From the NCBI RefSeq assembly GCF_015686695.1, contig NZ_JADPMR010000001.1, positions 2,976,001 through 3,040,000 on the forward strand: a stretch of 64,000 bases of DNA, written 5' to 3'. The first letter of the stretch is position 1; the number at the start of each line of letters is the position of its first letter. Of this stretch, positions 36,398 to 46,108 are shown one piece after another. Made by a program: the position numbers and the translations under genes. The notes under the pieces are model-generated. The model was not told the origin of the DNA. It made no database searches and saw only the letters and a program-made list of their open reading frames with translations. The DNA is from Vibrio nitrifigilis. GTDB lineage: Bacteria; Pseudomonadota; Gammaproteobacteria; Enterobacterales; Vibrionaceae.

Positions 36398-36772
36398 TTA
36401 TCCTTCGGTTATTGCGTTTTTTATCCATTCTATATGGTGGCCACTATCGTGGATCGCAACCACATCAAAACGGAAATCTGTCGCATCTATATTAAGGTGT
36501 TGTTTTTTCATCCACAACGTAGCTGTTCTGATAAGGTGACGCTGTTTGCTACGTGTTACTGTTTCTGCTGCATGGCCATGGCGTTGGTTTTGTCGGTATT
36601 TCACCTCAACAAACACTAATGTTTGGCTCAGGCCATCTTGCATGATTAAATCTATTTCTCCACCACGAATAGTGAAGTTTTTTTCAATAAGGGTTAAGCC
36701 TTGGCGACTTAAATAGTTTGCCGCCAATTGCTCATAATGGCTACCGGTTTTTCTCCGGTTAAATAGCCCCAT
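36398..36772 (-). CDS. yraN: UPF0102 protein YraN
   Basis: Small nuclease-fold protein of 124 residues. It contains the Holliday-resolvase-like motif GGEIDLIMQD...TLVFVEVKYRQ (about 37-61). The biochemical role is unproven. Lies between lpoA and diaA with three-base gaps. Confidence 0.92.
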   Translation of the reverse strand: MGLFNRRKTGSHYEQLAANYLSRQGLTLIEKNFTIRGGEIDLIMQDGLSQTLVFVEVKYRQNQRHGHAAETVTRSKQRHLIRTATLWMKKQHLNIDATDFRFDVVAIHDSGHHIEWIKNAITEG

Positions 36773-36775
36773 ATA

Positions 36776-38578
36776 TCAGTGTTTCGTCCAGCTAATTTCA
36801 CGCTGCACAACACAAGAATCATCAATGCTTAACACACCGGTTTCGCCATTGATTGTGTATCCTTGCACTACTTTCATCTGTGGCAGTTCGTTCATCAAAC
36901 GGTACGCGTCCATGCCAAGAGCCTGTAGGCGACGTTCACCATTGGTATCATTTGGCCATAAACGTTCCATCTGATTACTGATGGAGTTACTTGGGTGAAC
37001 CAGTAATGGAATATCACTGTAAGTGACTCCAGTTAAATCTTCATATTGACGACCACCACCATTACTGGTCGAGTTCGAAAACAGGCGTGGTGGTTGAGTA
37101 TCTGGGTTGATCGCCACTTCGATAAACGGTTTGATCAAGGTTAGCTCTGCGCTGTTTGCTACGATGTAGACTGCGTCGATATCACGGCGACTGCGCGGTT
37201 GGCTTTTTAACTTCATCCCTGTTAACTCTTCCATCTGAGCAATATTTTGTTGGCTATCTTGCAAACCGAAGACGGAATTAATATTACGCTGTAAAGTTCG
37301 TTTGTTGCTGAAAAGGCTCACTGCGACTTTATTCTTGCTGTATTTACGCCACTCTTCGTTGAATGCTTCTACAACACGTTCACCATAGCTGCCTTCTGGA
37401 GCAAGAATAAGAGGGTATTGATATCCTTCGCTAAAGAGGTGTTTGGCTGCTTGTGCTACCTCTTGTTCTGGAGAAAGAGTGAGATAACAAGTTTGATAAC
37501 CGCTTTCAACGGTTTCTGGAATATTGAGTGACAAGGTTTTGATTGGATTATCACTGTCTTCTTGAACTTTTTGCAGCGCTTCCACTTTGTCTTTTTCTAG
37601 CGGACCAACCACAAAATCAATGTGCTTTTGTTCCAGTGTCTGCTCAATTTTTTCTAGCGATTCAGCATTGGTATCAATCACCGTTAATTTTGCACTAGGC
37701 AGACGAGTTTGATCGTTCATCATTGACATAATAAACCCGTCGCGAATTAACTGTGCCTGACGAGCATATTTGCCCGTTAGCGGTAACAGCAACGCAGTAT
37801 TGTTTGGTTTCGAGATGTTCATTGCCAAAATATCCTGCACATCTTGCGGCGTGTTTAATGCCGCAGGGTGGTTGGGATTTTCTCTTAACCAGTTCTTCAG
37901 CGTGTTTTGCAACTGAGGTAGATCGCTGCCTAGCGTTTTCATATAAATGGCTAATTGAAGCCAGCCATCTAAAACGTCTTCGTCTGGAGTTGTGGTGAGA
38001 TCGGTAATGGAGTGACTGTTGTAATGGCTAAGGTTGTTCCATATTTGATCGGAAATCGCGCCCCATTGATTTTGCATTGTGTATTGATAAAGGGCGACCA
38101 GCTCTCGACTAGAGTCAAATGGTTTATCTAATGAGGTATAAATATCAGCTTTTAGCTGATGGTACTCTTTCCATTGTTGATCGGCTAACTTCCAGTATGG
38201 TTTGAAATCAAGCTGTTGCATTGCTTTGTCATACTGCTCAACGTTAGTCAGCAACTGTGCTTTATTGAGTTGCCACTCAGCAGTTTGTTTATTACTCAGT
38301 TTTTGTTTGGATAGTCGTTTACTGATTAACTCTGCTTGTTCGGTGTTGTTTGCTGCGATCGAAGCTTTCATCGCCATGATTAACAAATCATTTTGCAAAC
38401 TACCTTGAGTGGTATCCGCTTGCATGATGTAGATTTGCGCAGTCTCACTTGGTTCACTAGTGATATCAACATAATCAGGTGCTGAAGGTTTAGACGAACA
38501 CGCCGCCAACGCAATTGCTAATGCAACAGGAGTGAGTAAGCGTGGTACACTGCGTCTCTGATGGTTTTTCATAGCCAT
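36776..38578 (-). CDS. lpoA: Penicillin-binding protein activator LpoA
   Basis: Outer-membrane lipoprotein of 600 residues that reaches across the periplasm to stimulate PBP1a. Lipobox LAIALAAC (Cys27). N-terminal TPR-like helices (about 45-250). C-terminal periplasmic-binding-protein fold (from ALLLPLTGKYARQAQLIRDGFIMSMM). First gene of the lpoA-yraN-diaA-dolP operon and divergent from rsmI. Confidence 0.95.
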   Translation of the reverse strand: MAMKNHQRRSVPRLLTPVALAIALAACSSKPSAPDYVDITSEPSETAQIYIMQADTTQGSLQNDLLIMAMKASIAANNTEQAELISKRLSKQKLSNKQTAEWQLNKAQLLTNVEQYDKAMQQLDFKPYWKLADQQWKEYHQLKADIYTSLDKPFDSSRELVALYQYTMQNQWGAISDQIWNNLSHYNSHSITDLTTTPDEDVLDGWLQLAIYMKTLGSDLPQLQNTLKNWLRENPNHPAALNTPQDVQDILAMNISKPNNTALLLPLTGKYARQAQLIRDGFIMSMMNDQTRLPSAKLTVIDTNAESLEKIEQTLEQKHIDFVVGPLEKDKVEALQKVQEDSDNPIKTLSLNIPETVESGYQTCYLTLSPEQEVAQAAKHLFSEGYQYPLILAPEGSYGERVVEAFNEEWRKYSKNKVAVSLFSNKRTLQRNINSVFGLQDSQQNIAQMEELTGMKLKSQPRSRRDIDAVYIVANSAELTLIKPFIEVAINPDTQPPRLFSNSTSNGGGRQYEDLTGVTYSDIPLLVHPSNSISNQMERLWPNDTNGERRLQALGMDAYRLMNELPQMKVVQGYTINGETGVLSIDDSCVVQREISWTKH

Positions 38579-38641
38579 GAGTTCTTAAGTTAATCCGTGT
38601 AAAATTGTCTCTATATTAATCGTTGAAGTGATGGTAAACAA

Positions 38642-39499
38642 ATGACAGATAGCAAAACCTTGGACGTCCCGACGTTATACATAGTTCCGACGCCAATCGG
38701 GAATCTGGGAGATATCACCCAAAGAGCCCTAGATGTACTTTCAACTGTTGATATCATCGCCGCTGAAGATACACGCCATACTGGCAAGTTACTCTCTCAC
38801 TTCAATATTCAAACTAAGACGTTCGCTTTGCATGATCACAATGAACAGCAAAAAGCTCAAGCATTAGTTGAGAAATTATTAGCAGGGCAATCCATCGCAT
38901 TGGTATCCGATGCGGGTACGCCGCTTATCAGTGATCCAGGGTATCACTTGGTTAGTCAATGTCGTCAGGCGGGTGTTAAAGTTACGCCACTTCCTGGTGC
39001 CTGTGCTGTGATCACTGCGCTAAGTGCGTCAGGTTTACCTTCAGATCGTTTTAGTTTTGAAGGGTTTTTCCCTGCGAAAAGTAAAGGTCGTAAAGACAAA
39101 TTACTTGAAATCGCTAAGGTAGAGCGTACGTGTATTTTTTACGAGTCGCCACACCGAATTAGTGAATCATTAAAAGACATGCTGGAAATTTTAGGTCCAG
39201 AACGTGAAGTGGTGCTCGCCCGTGAACTCACCAAAACATTCGAGACTATCCAAGGGTTACCTTTAGGTGAATTGGTTGAATGGGTTGAAGAGGATAATAA
39301 CCGTAAGCGCGGTGAAATGGTTATTCTGATTCATGGTCACCGTGAAGAAAGTCATAGTGAGCTTCCTGAAGAAGCGTTGCGAACCTTAGGTATTTTAACT
39401 AAAGAGTTACCTTTGAAAAAAGCAGCAGCCATGACGGCAGAAATATACAATTTGAAAAAAAATGCTCTATACAAATGGGGTTTAGAGAATCTCGATTAA
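38642..39499 (+). CDS. rsmI: 16S rRNA 2'-O-methyltransferase RsmI
   Basis: Methylates the ribose of C1402 in 16S rRNA using SAM. 285 residues of the tetrapyrrole-methylase fold: TLYIVPTPIGNLGDITQRALDVL, EDTRHTGKLL, ALVSDAGTPLISDPGYHLV, PGACAVITALSASGLPSDRFSFEGFFP. Its partner RsmH, which acts on the same nucleotide, is encoded two loci downstream. Confidence 0.96.
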   Translation: MTDSKTLDVPTLYIVPTPIGNLGDITQRALDVLSTVDIIAAEDTRHTGKLLSHFNIQTKTFALHDHNEQQKAQALVEKLLAGQSIALVSDAGTPLISDPGYHLVSQCRQAGVKVTPLPGACAVITALSASGLPSDRFSFEGFFPAKSKGRKDKLLEIAKVERTCIFYESPHRISESLKDMLEILGPEREVVLARELTKTFETIQGLPLGELVEWVEEDNNRKRGEMVILIHGHREESHSELPEEALRTLGILTKELPLKKAAAMTAEIYNLKKNALYKWGLENLD

Positions 39500-39572
39500 G
39501 ACCGAGATAGATGTGGAGTTGCTGGAAGTTTGACCGGTTGAAGCCTATTTAAGCTTGAATGGTGATTCTTCC

Positions 39573-39601
39573 TAGACAGTGCGAGTGGTTAACTATATTA
39601 T
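39573..39601 (+). promoter_or_regulatory. rnpB promoter
   Basis: TAGACA at 39573-39578 and TATTAT at 39596-39601 with a 17-base spacer, ending about nine bases before the RNA. Confidence 0.65.
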
Positions 39602-39609
39602 TCGCGCTC

Positions 39610-40003
<394 letters not shown>

Positions 40004-40007
40004 TTCT

Positions 40008-40045
40008 AAACCCATCATAGCTCTCGAGTTATGATGGGTTTTTTG
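40008..40045 (+). terminator. Terminator of rnpB
   Basis: AAACCCATCATA pairs with TATGATGGGTTT over a short loop, followed by TTTTT. Confidence 0.93.
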
Positions 40046-40052
40046 CTTTATA

Positions 40053-40081
40053 TTGACTCAGCCGATGCTAAAAGCTTTAAA
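40053..40081 (+). promoter_or_regulatory. Possible promoter of the dcw cluster
   Basis: TTGACT at 40053 and TTTAAA at 40076 with 17 bases between, about 100 bases before rsmH. Unproven. Confidence 0.45.
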
Positions 40082-40181
40082 CTTAGCGTAATGTCACGTC
40101 TTAGATAAGTTAATGGTTAGCAGCAGTGTCGGAAATCAGTACACTAAACAGACACAAGCCGTTAGGCGAAATGAGAATATT

Positions 40182-41132
40182 ATGACTGAATCATTCCAAC
40201 ATATTTCTGTGCTTTTGCATGAATCCATCGATGGTTTGGCCATTAAGCCAGACGGTACCTATATTGATGGTACTTTTGGTCGCGGTGGTCATAGTCGGAC
40301 AATTTTATCTAAGCTTGGGCCAAATGGTCGTCTGTTTAGTATCGACCGTGATCCGCAAGCAATTGCCGAGGCGCAAAAAATTGATGATCCGCGCTTTACT
40401 ATCGTACATGGCCCGTTTTCAGGTATTGCTGAATACGCAGAGCGTTACGATTTAGTCGGAGAAGTTGATGGCGTACTGTTTGATTTAGGTGTGTCGTCAC
40501 CTCAACTTGATGATGCAGAACGTGGGTTTAGCTTTATGAAAGATGGCCCACTGGATATGCGCATGGATCCAACATCAGGTATCCCTGTATCAGAATGGTT
40601 AGTGAATGCTGATTTAGATGATATCACGTGGGTAATTCGCGAGTTTGGCGAAGATAAGCATGCTCGTCGTATTGCGAAGGCGATTGTGGCTTATAGAGAA
40701 AATGAAGAAAATGAACCATTGACTCGTACTAGTCAGTTAGCCAAATTGATCTCTGATGCAGCCCCAAAAAGCTTCAAAGAGAAGAAACATCCAGCCACTC
40801 GCTCATTCCAAGCGTTTCGTATCTATATCAATAGTGAACTTGAAGAAATTGATAAAGCTCTTAACGGTGCAATGAACGTGCTAGCGAAAGAAGGACGTTT
40901 GTCGGTAATCAGCTTCCACTCTCTGGAAGACCGTATGGTGAAACGTTTTATGCGTAAAGAGAGTAAAGGGCCGCAAGTGCCTCATGGTATCCCAATGACG
41001 GAAGACCAAATTAAAGCGCTTGGAAGTGCTAACCTTAAAACGGTTGGTAAAGCGATTAAACCTAGTGAATCTGAAGTGGAAGTGAATCCTCGTTCTCGTA
41101 GTTCTGTATTAAGGATTGCGGAAAAACTGTAG
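40182..41132 (+). CDS. rsmH: 16S rRNA N4-methyltransferase RsmH (MraW)
   Basis: Methylates N4 of C1402 in 16S rRNA. 316 residues from ATG 40182; longer in-frame starts are unlikely. SAM motif GTFGRGGHSRTIL (about 33-45) and the family blocks DLGVSSPQLDDAERGFSFMKDGPLDMRMD and ATRSFQAFRIYIN. First gene of the dcw cluster here; no mraZ precedes it, because only 170 bases separate it from rnpB. Confidence 0.96.
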   Translation: MTESFQHISVLLHESIDGLAIKPDGTYIDGTFGRGGHSRTILSKLGPNGRLFSIDRDPQAIAEAQKIDDPRFTIVHGPFSGIAEYAERYDLVGEVDGVLFDLGVSSPQLDDAERGFSFMKDGPLDMRMDPTSGIPVSEWLVNADLDDITWVIREFGEDKHARRIAKAIVAYRENEENEPLTRTSQLAKLISDAAPKSFKEKKHPATRSFQAFRIYINSELEEIDKALNGAMNVLAKEGRLSVISFHSLEDRMVKRFMRKESKGPQVPHGIPMTEDQIKALGSANLKTVGKAIKPSESEVEVNPRSRSSVLRIAEKL

Positions 41133-41154
41133 ATTGCGAAAATAAACGGTAATT

Positions 41155-41472
41155 ATGTCTCAAACTACTCCTAATCTTGCAAAATTAATTTTGATCGATT
41201 TGCTGACAGTCGGTCGAGTGCCTCTCATTATATTGGTTCTGATATTTGCCAGTGCCATGGGAGTAGTTTTAACAACACATGATACTCGCCAAGCGGTTTC
41301 TCGTTTAGACCGAGTGCAGAGTGAACGACTTCGACTCGATAATGAGTGGCGCAACTTAATCATTGAAGAAACTGCACTAGCGGAACATAGTCGTGTGCAA
41401 GACATCGCCCAAAATCAGCTGGACATGAAACGTCCGGATGCAGACAAAGAAGTAGTGATTAATATCAAATGA
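41155..41472 (+). CDS. ftsL: Cell-division protein FtsL
   Basis: Bitopic divisome protein of 105 residues: short cytoplasmic tail, membrane helix (VPLIILVLIFASAMGVVLTTH, about 22-42), and periplasmic leucine-zipper coiled coil (SRLDRVQSERLRLDNEWRNLIIEETALAEH). Works with FtsB and FtsQ to activate FtsWI. Overlaps ftsI by four bases. Confidence 0.94.
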   Translation: MSQTTPNLAKLILIDLLTVGRVPLIILVLIFASAMGVVLTTHDTRQAVSRLDRVQSERLRLDNEWRNLIIEETALAEHSRVQDIAQNQLDMKRPDADKEVVINIK

Positions 41473-43244
41473 AGAAACCGTCTAAATCGAAGAAGGCTCA
41501 GTCAGCACCCGCAAAGAAAACGTCATCTCAGCAATCTGCCATTTTTATTCGATGGCGTTTTTATCTTATCTTATTTTTTATCTTTCTCGCTTTTGCCACT
41601 TTGGTGGGGAGAGCCGCCTATATTCAGATTATCGAACCCGATAATTTAATTCATCAAAGTGATTTACGTACTGTTCGCGCTAAAACGATTCACTCAGCCC
41701 GTGGCATTATTTCTGATCGTAATGGTGAAGCATTAGCAGTTTCTGTCCCGGTTGACGCTGTATGGGCTAACCCTGCCATCATAATGAAAAAAGGGGCTCT
41801 AAAGGATAAAGATCGTTGGTATGCGCTCGCTGATGTGCTTAATCTTGACCGTGAAGGGTTAATCAACAAAATTCGAAATAGTAAAAATGATAAGGACGAA
41901 CCTCGTCAATTTATCTATTTGCAGCGTCAAGTAAATGCGGCAATGGCCAATTATATTCGCCAGTTAAAGCTCCCTGGGGTTGGTCTAAAAGCCGAGTCGA
42001 GACGTTATTATCCCGCTGGGGAAGTGAGTGCTCATACGGTAGGAGTTACCGGTATTGATGGGCATGGTTTAGAAGGGGTTGAGCGCAGTTACGATAAATG
42101 GCTCACTGGAGAAGCCGGTAAACGGATTATTCGTAAAGACCGTTACGGACATGTTGTTGAAAATATTTCACTGGAGAAAAGTGAAGCAGGTAAACCCCTA
42201 ACATTGACTATCGACCAGCGAATTCAAGCCATTGCTTTTCGAGCGGTGAAACAGGCCATGGCTGATTATCGAGCGACCTCTGCATCAGCGGTGATGGTGG
42301 ACGTCAAAACCGGCGAAGTGCTGGCGATGGTAAATGCCCCATCTTATAACCCGAACAACCGCGCTGATTACCAAAGTTATAAAATGCGTAACCGGGTGAT
42401 TACCGATGCTTTTGAACCAGGCTCGACAGTGAAACCTTTTGTTGTACTCGCTGCTCTCGAAAACGGAGTTGCGGATGAACACACCATTATTGATGTAGGT
42501 AACGGTACTATGCGTATAGGTGGCGCTCGTGTTCGAGATTCGGATCGTATTGTTGGCGGTAAAGCATCGCTGCAAATGATCTTGAAAAAATCGAGTAACG
42601 TCGGGGTGTCTAAACTATCACTGCGTATGCCAATTGAAGCGTTATTAGGCATGTATAACTCAGTAGGATTGGGGGAAACGTCAGGTCTAAACCTACCCGG
42701 TGAAAGTACGGGGATTTTCCCAACCCGTACACGTTGGTCTGATTTTGAAAGAGCCACCATTGCGTTTGGTTATGGATTGGCGATTACTCCTATTCAATTA
42801 GCTCATGCTTATGCGACATTGGGAAATATGGGTAAATATCAGCCATTACATTTAATTGAAGGGCATCGCCAAGCCAATTTAGAACATCAAGTTGCTGATC
42901 CTAAATATGTTCGTGAAGTCTTGGATATGTTGGAAACGGTTACCCAACCAGGTGGTACTGCTGTTAAAGCCGCTGTGCCGGGATATCGTATTGCGGCCAA
43001 AACCGGGACCTCGCGTAAAGCGATTGCTGGTGGCTATAGTGACGAATATTTTGCCTATACCGCAGGGGTCGCGCCAGTGAGCAATCCACGATTATCTTTA
43101 GTGGTGATGGTTAATGAACCGCAAGGGGATTCTTATTATGGTGGTGCGGTTGCTGGTCCCGTCTTCGGCGAGATAATGAAAGGTGCGCTGCAGATTTTAA
43201 ATATCGCACCAGATGAGAACAAAGTTACAGACGATCAAAAATAG
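41469..43244 (+). CDS. ftsI: Septal transpeptidase FtsI (PBP3)
   Basis: Class B penicillin-binding protein, 591 residues. Membrane anchor about 29-49, PBP dimer domain (ARGIISDRNGEALAVSVPV), transpeptidase domain with STVK (active Ser319, Lys322), SSN (375-377) and KTGT near 517. It cross-links septal peptidoglycan with FtsW. Confidence 0.97.
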   Translation: MKKPSKSKKAQSAPAKKTSSQQSAIFIRWRFYLILFFIFLAFATLVGRAAYIQIIEPDNLIHQSDLRTVRAKTIHSARGIISDRNGEALAVSVPVDAVWANPAIIMKKGALKDKDRWYALADVLNLDREGLINKIRNSKNDKDEPRQFIYLQRQVNAAMANYIRQLKLPGVGLKAESRRYYPAGEVSAHTVGVTGIDGHGLEGVERSYDKWLTGEAGKRIIRKDRYGHVVENISLEKSEAGKPLTLTIDQRIQAIAFRAVKQAMADYRATSASAVMVDVKTGEVLAMVNAPSYNPNNRADYQSYKMRNRVITDAFEPGSTVKPFVVLAALENGVADEHTIIDVGNGTMRIGGARVRDSDRIVGGKASLQMILKKSSNVGVSKLSLRMPIEALLGMYNSVGLGETSGLNLPGESTGIFPTRTRWSDFERATIAFGYGLAITPIQLAHAYATLGNMGKYQPLHLIEGHRQANLEHQVADPKYVREVLDMLETVTQPGGTAVKAAVPGYRIAAKTGTSRKAIAGGYSDEYFAYTAGVAPVSNPRLSLVVMVNEPQGDSYYGGAVAGPVFGEIMKGALQILNIAPDENKVTDDQK

Positions 43245-43259
43245 ATAAGTGTGGATATT

Positions 43260-44753
43260 ATGAGAAACACGGGGAAAGCGCTTTCGAGTCTTTTATCTCC
43301 ATGGCTAGTCATGGAACCGTCTACTGCCACTCAAGTTCAGGTGACAGCATTACATTTAGACAGTCGCCAAGTCCAACCCGGCGACACTTTTGTCGCTGTC
43401 ATTGGTCACTCCGTCGATGGTCGTCAGTTTATCGACACTGCGGTGAATCAAGGAGCCAATGCTGTTATTGCTCAAGCAGACGACGACATTCACCCTCACG
43501 GTTTTGTCACAGAGCACAACCAAACTCCGGTGATATATGTTGAGCATCTTAATGAGCATCTGTCCGAACTAGGGGCGCGTTTATACGGTGAACATCATAA
43601 CAAACCCATTGCAGTAACAGGAACTAACGGCAAAACAACGATAACGCAGCTTATTGCCCAATGGTTAACACTCGTGGGTAAAAAAGCGGCTGTGATGGGA
43701 ACCACCGGTAATGGATTTCTTGACTCTCTGAAAACGGCGAAGAATACCACAGGTAGTGCGTTAGACATTCAAGAGCAACTATTTGAACTCGCACAGCAAG
43801 GCGCTGAATATACAGCACTAGAGGTCTCGTCACATGGTTTAGTTCAAGGGCGCGTTAGAGTGTTGCCTTTTGCTGCGAGTGTATTCACCAATTTAAGTCG
43901 TGACCATCTTGATTATCATGGCACGATGGAAGCTTACGCTAAAGCCAAGCAATCACTCTTTACCGAGCATCACTGTGAAGCGGCCATTATTAATAGCGAT
44001 GATGCAATTGGTCACCAGTGGCTTAATGAAATACCGAATGCCATTGGTGTGTCATTGTATCAAAAACCTGCAACTGACAAATTCGTTTGGGCAACTCAAG
44101 TTGAGTATGTTGATAGTGGTATTAGTATGCAGGTTGAAGGTACTTGGGGCCAAGGAACACTGACGGTGCCTTTGATTGGCGAGTTTAATGCTTCTAATGT
44201 CTTACTCGCCTATACATGTTTGCTTTCATTGGGTTTTTCTGCTCAGCAATTATTGAGTACGGCTCCGAAATTACAACCTGTCATTGGACGCATGGAGCTA
44301 TTTCAACACCCTGCCAAGGCAAAAGTGGTGGTCGATTATGCCCATACTCCAGATGCACTAGAAAAAGCGTTACAGGCACTGCGTGTGCATTGCAAAGGTA
44401 AACTTTTTTCTATCGTGGGTTGCGGTGGTGACCGTGATTCAGGTAAGCGCCCGATGATGGCTCAAATTGCGGAGCAGTATGCCGATAGCGTCGTGCTTAC
44501 TGATGATAACCCGCGCAGCGAATCTCCTGAGCAAATCATTCAAGATATGCAAGCAGGTCTGGCTCATCCAGAGCATGTTTTGGTTGAACATGATCGTTTC
44601 AAAGCCATAGCACTAGCACTTTCTCATTCAACCAAAGACGACATTATTCTTGTGGCGGGTAAGGGCCATGAGGATTACCAAATTTTAGCGGACAGAACGA
44701 TACATTATTCTGACCGTGAATCGGCACAAACCTTGTTGGAGTTAACCGCATGA
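43260..44753 (+). CDS. murE: UDP-MurNAc-tripeptide synthetase MurE
   Basis: Adds meso-diaminopimelate to UDP-MurNAc-L-Ala-D-Glu using ATP. 497 residues from the ATG at 43260 (a GTG at 43251 is the alternative). ATP loop VTGTNGKTTITQL, carbamylated-Lys region, and the DAP-binding DDNPRSE motif (near 416) that distinguishes DAP from Lys enzymes. Overlaps murF by four bases. Confidence 0.97.
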   Translation: MRNTGKALSSLLSPWLVMEPSTATQVQVTALHLDSRQVQPGDTFVAVIGHSVDGRQFIDTAVNQGANAVIAQADDDIHPHGFVTEHNQTPVIYVEHLNEHLSELGARLYGEHHNKPIAVTGTNGKTTITQLIAQWLTLVGKKAAVMGTTGNGFLDSLKTAKNTTGSALDIQEQLFELAQQGAEYTALEVSSHGLVQGRVRVLPFAASVFTNLSRDHLDYHGTMEAYAKAKQSLFTEHHCEAAIINSDDAIGHQWLNEIPNAIGVSLYQKPATDKFVWATQVEYVDSGISMQVEGTWGQGTLTVPLIGEFNASNVLLAYTCLLSLGFSAQQLLSTAPKLQPVIGRMELFQHPAKAKVVVDYAHTPDALEKALQALRVHCKGKLFSIVGCGGDRDSGKRPMMAQIAEQYADSVVLTDDNPRSESPEQIIQDMQAGLAHPEHVLVEHDRFKAIALALSHSTKDDIILVAGKGHEDYQILADRTIHYSDRESAQTLLELTA

Positions 44754-46108
44754 TAACGATGACATTAAGTACCATCGCTGCAGAATTAAATGGTGAATTA
44801 ATTGGTCAAGACTGCGAAATTAAAACGGTATCGACGGATACTCGTTATATTGAAGGTCAGTCGTTATTTATCGCATTAGTGGGTGAACGTTTTGACGCGC
44901 ATGACTTTGTTGCTCAGGCTCAAGAGAATGGTGCTGCAGCTTTATTGGTGTCAAGAAAAGTGGCATCGTCACTTCCACAGGTGTTAGTGACTGACACTAA
45001 ACAAGCGTTAGGTCAGCTAGGGGCTTATGTACATCAACAATGTGCAACCCCAACGATTGCAATTACTGGGAGTTGTGGGAAAACAACTGTTAAAGAGATG
45101 GTCGCAAGTATTTTGTCTGAAAAAGGGAAAGTGCTATTTACGTCCGGGAATTTTAATAATGATATTGGCGTGCCTTTAACCTTACTGCGCTCCACCCCTG
45201 AAGATGACTACGCAGTGATCGAACTTGGCGCGAACCATATTGGAGAGATTCAATATACGGTGTCACTTGTTCAACCTGATATTGCGTTGGTTAACAACGT
45301 TGCCGCTGCTCATCTTGAAGGTTTCGGCTCGATTGATGGGGTGAAGCAAGCCAAAGGTGAGATCTACTCTGGGTTAAAAGCCGGGAGCTGTGCTGTTGTG
45401 AACCTAGATAGCAATGGTGGTGATCGATGGAAAGCGACGCTGGCCAATAAAAAAGTAAAAACTTTTTCCATTACCGATCACAATGCTGACTTTTACGCTC
45501 AAAATATCAGGCTTAATGAAGATGGAAGAGCTAGCTTTACTCTGGTTACTCCAAAGCAGCAAGTACCTGTCACACTTGGCATTATAGGTAAACATAATGT
45601 CGCGAATGCATTAGCTGCTACCATTTTAGCGACTGAGATGGGCGCAAGCATTGAAAATGTCGTGACTGGTCTTGCCAACATTACGCCAGTAAAAGGGCGT
45701 GTCGCGGTATCAATGTTAACTGACAAAATTAAGTTGATTGATGACAGCTATAACGCCAGCGTTCCTGCAATGAAAGCGGCCGTAGATTTGTTGGGTGGTT
45801 TCCCATCTATGCGCTGGTTAATTTTAGGCAATATGGCGGAATTAGGTGAGGAAAGTCTTGCACTTCATCGTCAAGTCGGTGAACATGCTGCACCATTCAA
45901 GTTTGAGCATGTCTTGACCTATGGTCAGGATACAAGAGTGATCAGTGACGTTTGCCAGGGTAAACATTTTGACACTCATGAAGATATGATTTTATACATC
46001 AAGCAGCAACTCGAAAAATACAACGATCAAACTCATACCTTATTGATCAAGGGTGCCTTGAGCTCAAGTATGGGAAAAGTTGTTGCTGCGCTTAAGGAGA
46101 TATTCTGA
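44750..46108 (+). CDS. murF: UDP-MurNAc-pentapeptide synthetase MurF
   Basis: Attaches D-Ala-D-Ala to the tripeptide nucleotide. 452 residues. ATP loop ITGSCGKTTVKEMV (about 103-116), ELGANHIGEI, and DDSYNASVPAMKAA near 330. Coupled to murE by an ATGA overlap and to mraY by a one-base overlap. Confidence 0.97.
   Translation: MITMTLSTIAAELNGELIGQDCEIKTVSTDTRYIEGQSLFIALVGERFDAHDFVAQAQENGAAALLVSRKVASSLPQVLVTDTKQALGQLGAYVHQQCATPTIAITGSCGKTTVKEMVASILSEKGKVLFTSGNFNNDIGVPLTLLRSTPEDDYAVIELGANHIGEIQYTVSLVQPDIALVNNVAAAHLEGFGSIDGVKQAKGEIYSGLKAGSCAVVNLDSNGGDRWKATLANKKVKTFSITDHNADFYAQNIRLNEDGRASFTLVTPKQQVPVTLGIIGKHNVANALAATILATEMGASIENVVTGLANITPVKGRVAVSMLTDKIKLIDDSYNASVPAMKAAVDLLGGFPSMRWLILGNMAELGEESLALHRQVGEHAAPFKFEHVLTYGQDTRVISDVCQGKHFDTHEDMILYIKQQLEKYNDQTHTLLIKGALSSSMGKVVAALKEIF

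Noticed and set aside
40004..40181. mraZ at the head of the dcw cluster
   Set aside because: The gap between rnpB and rsmH is too short and has no MraZ-like frame; the gene is absent here.
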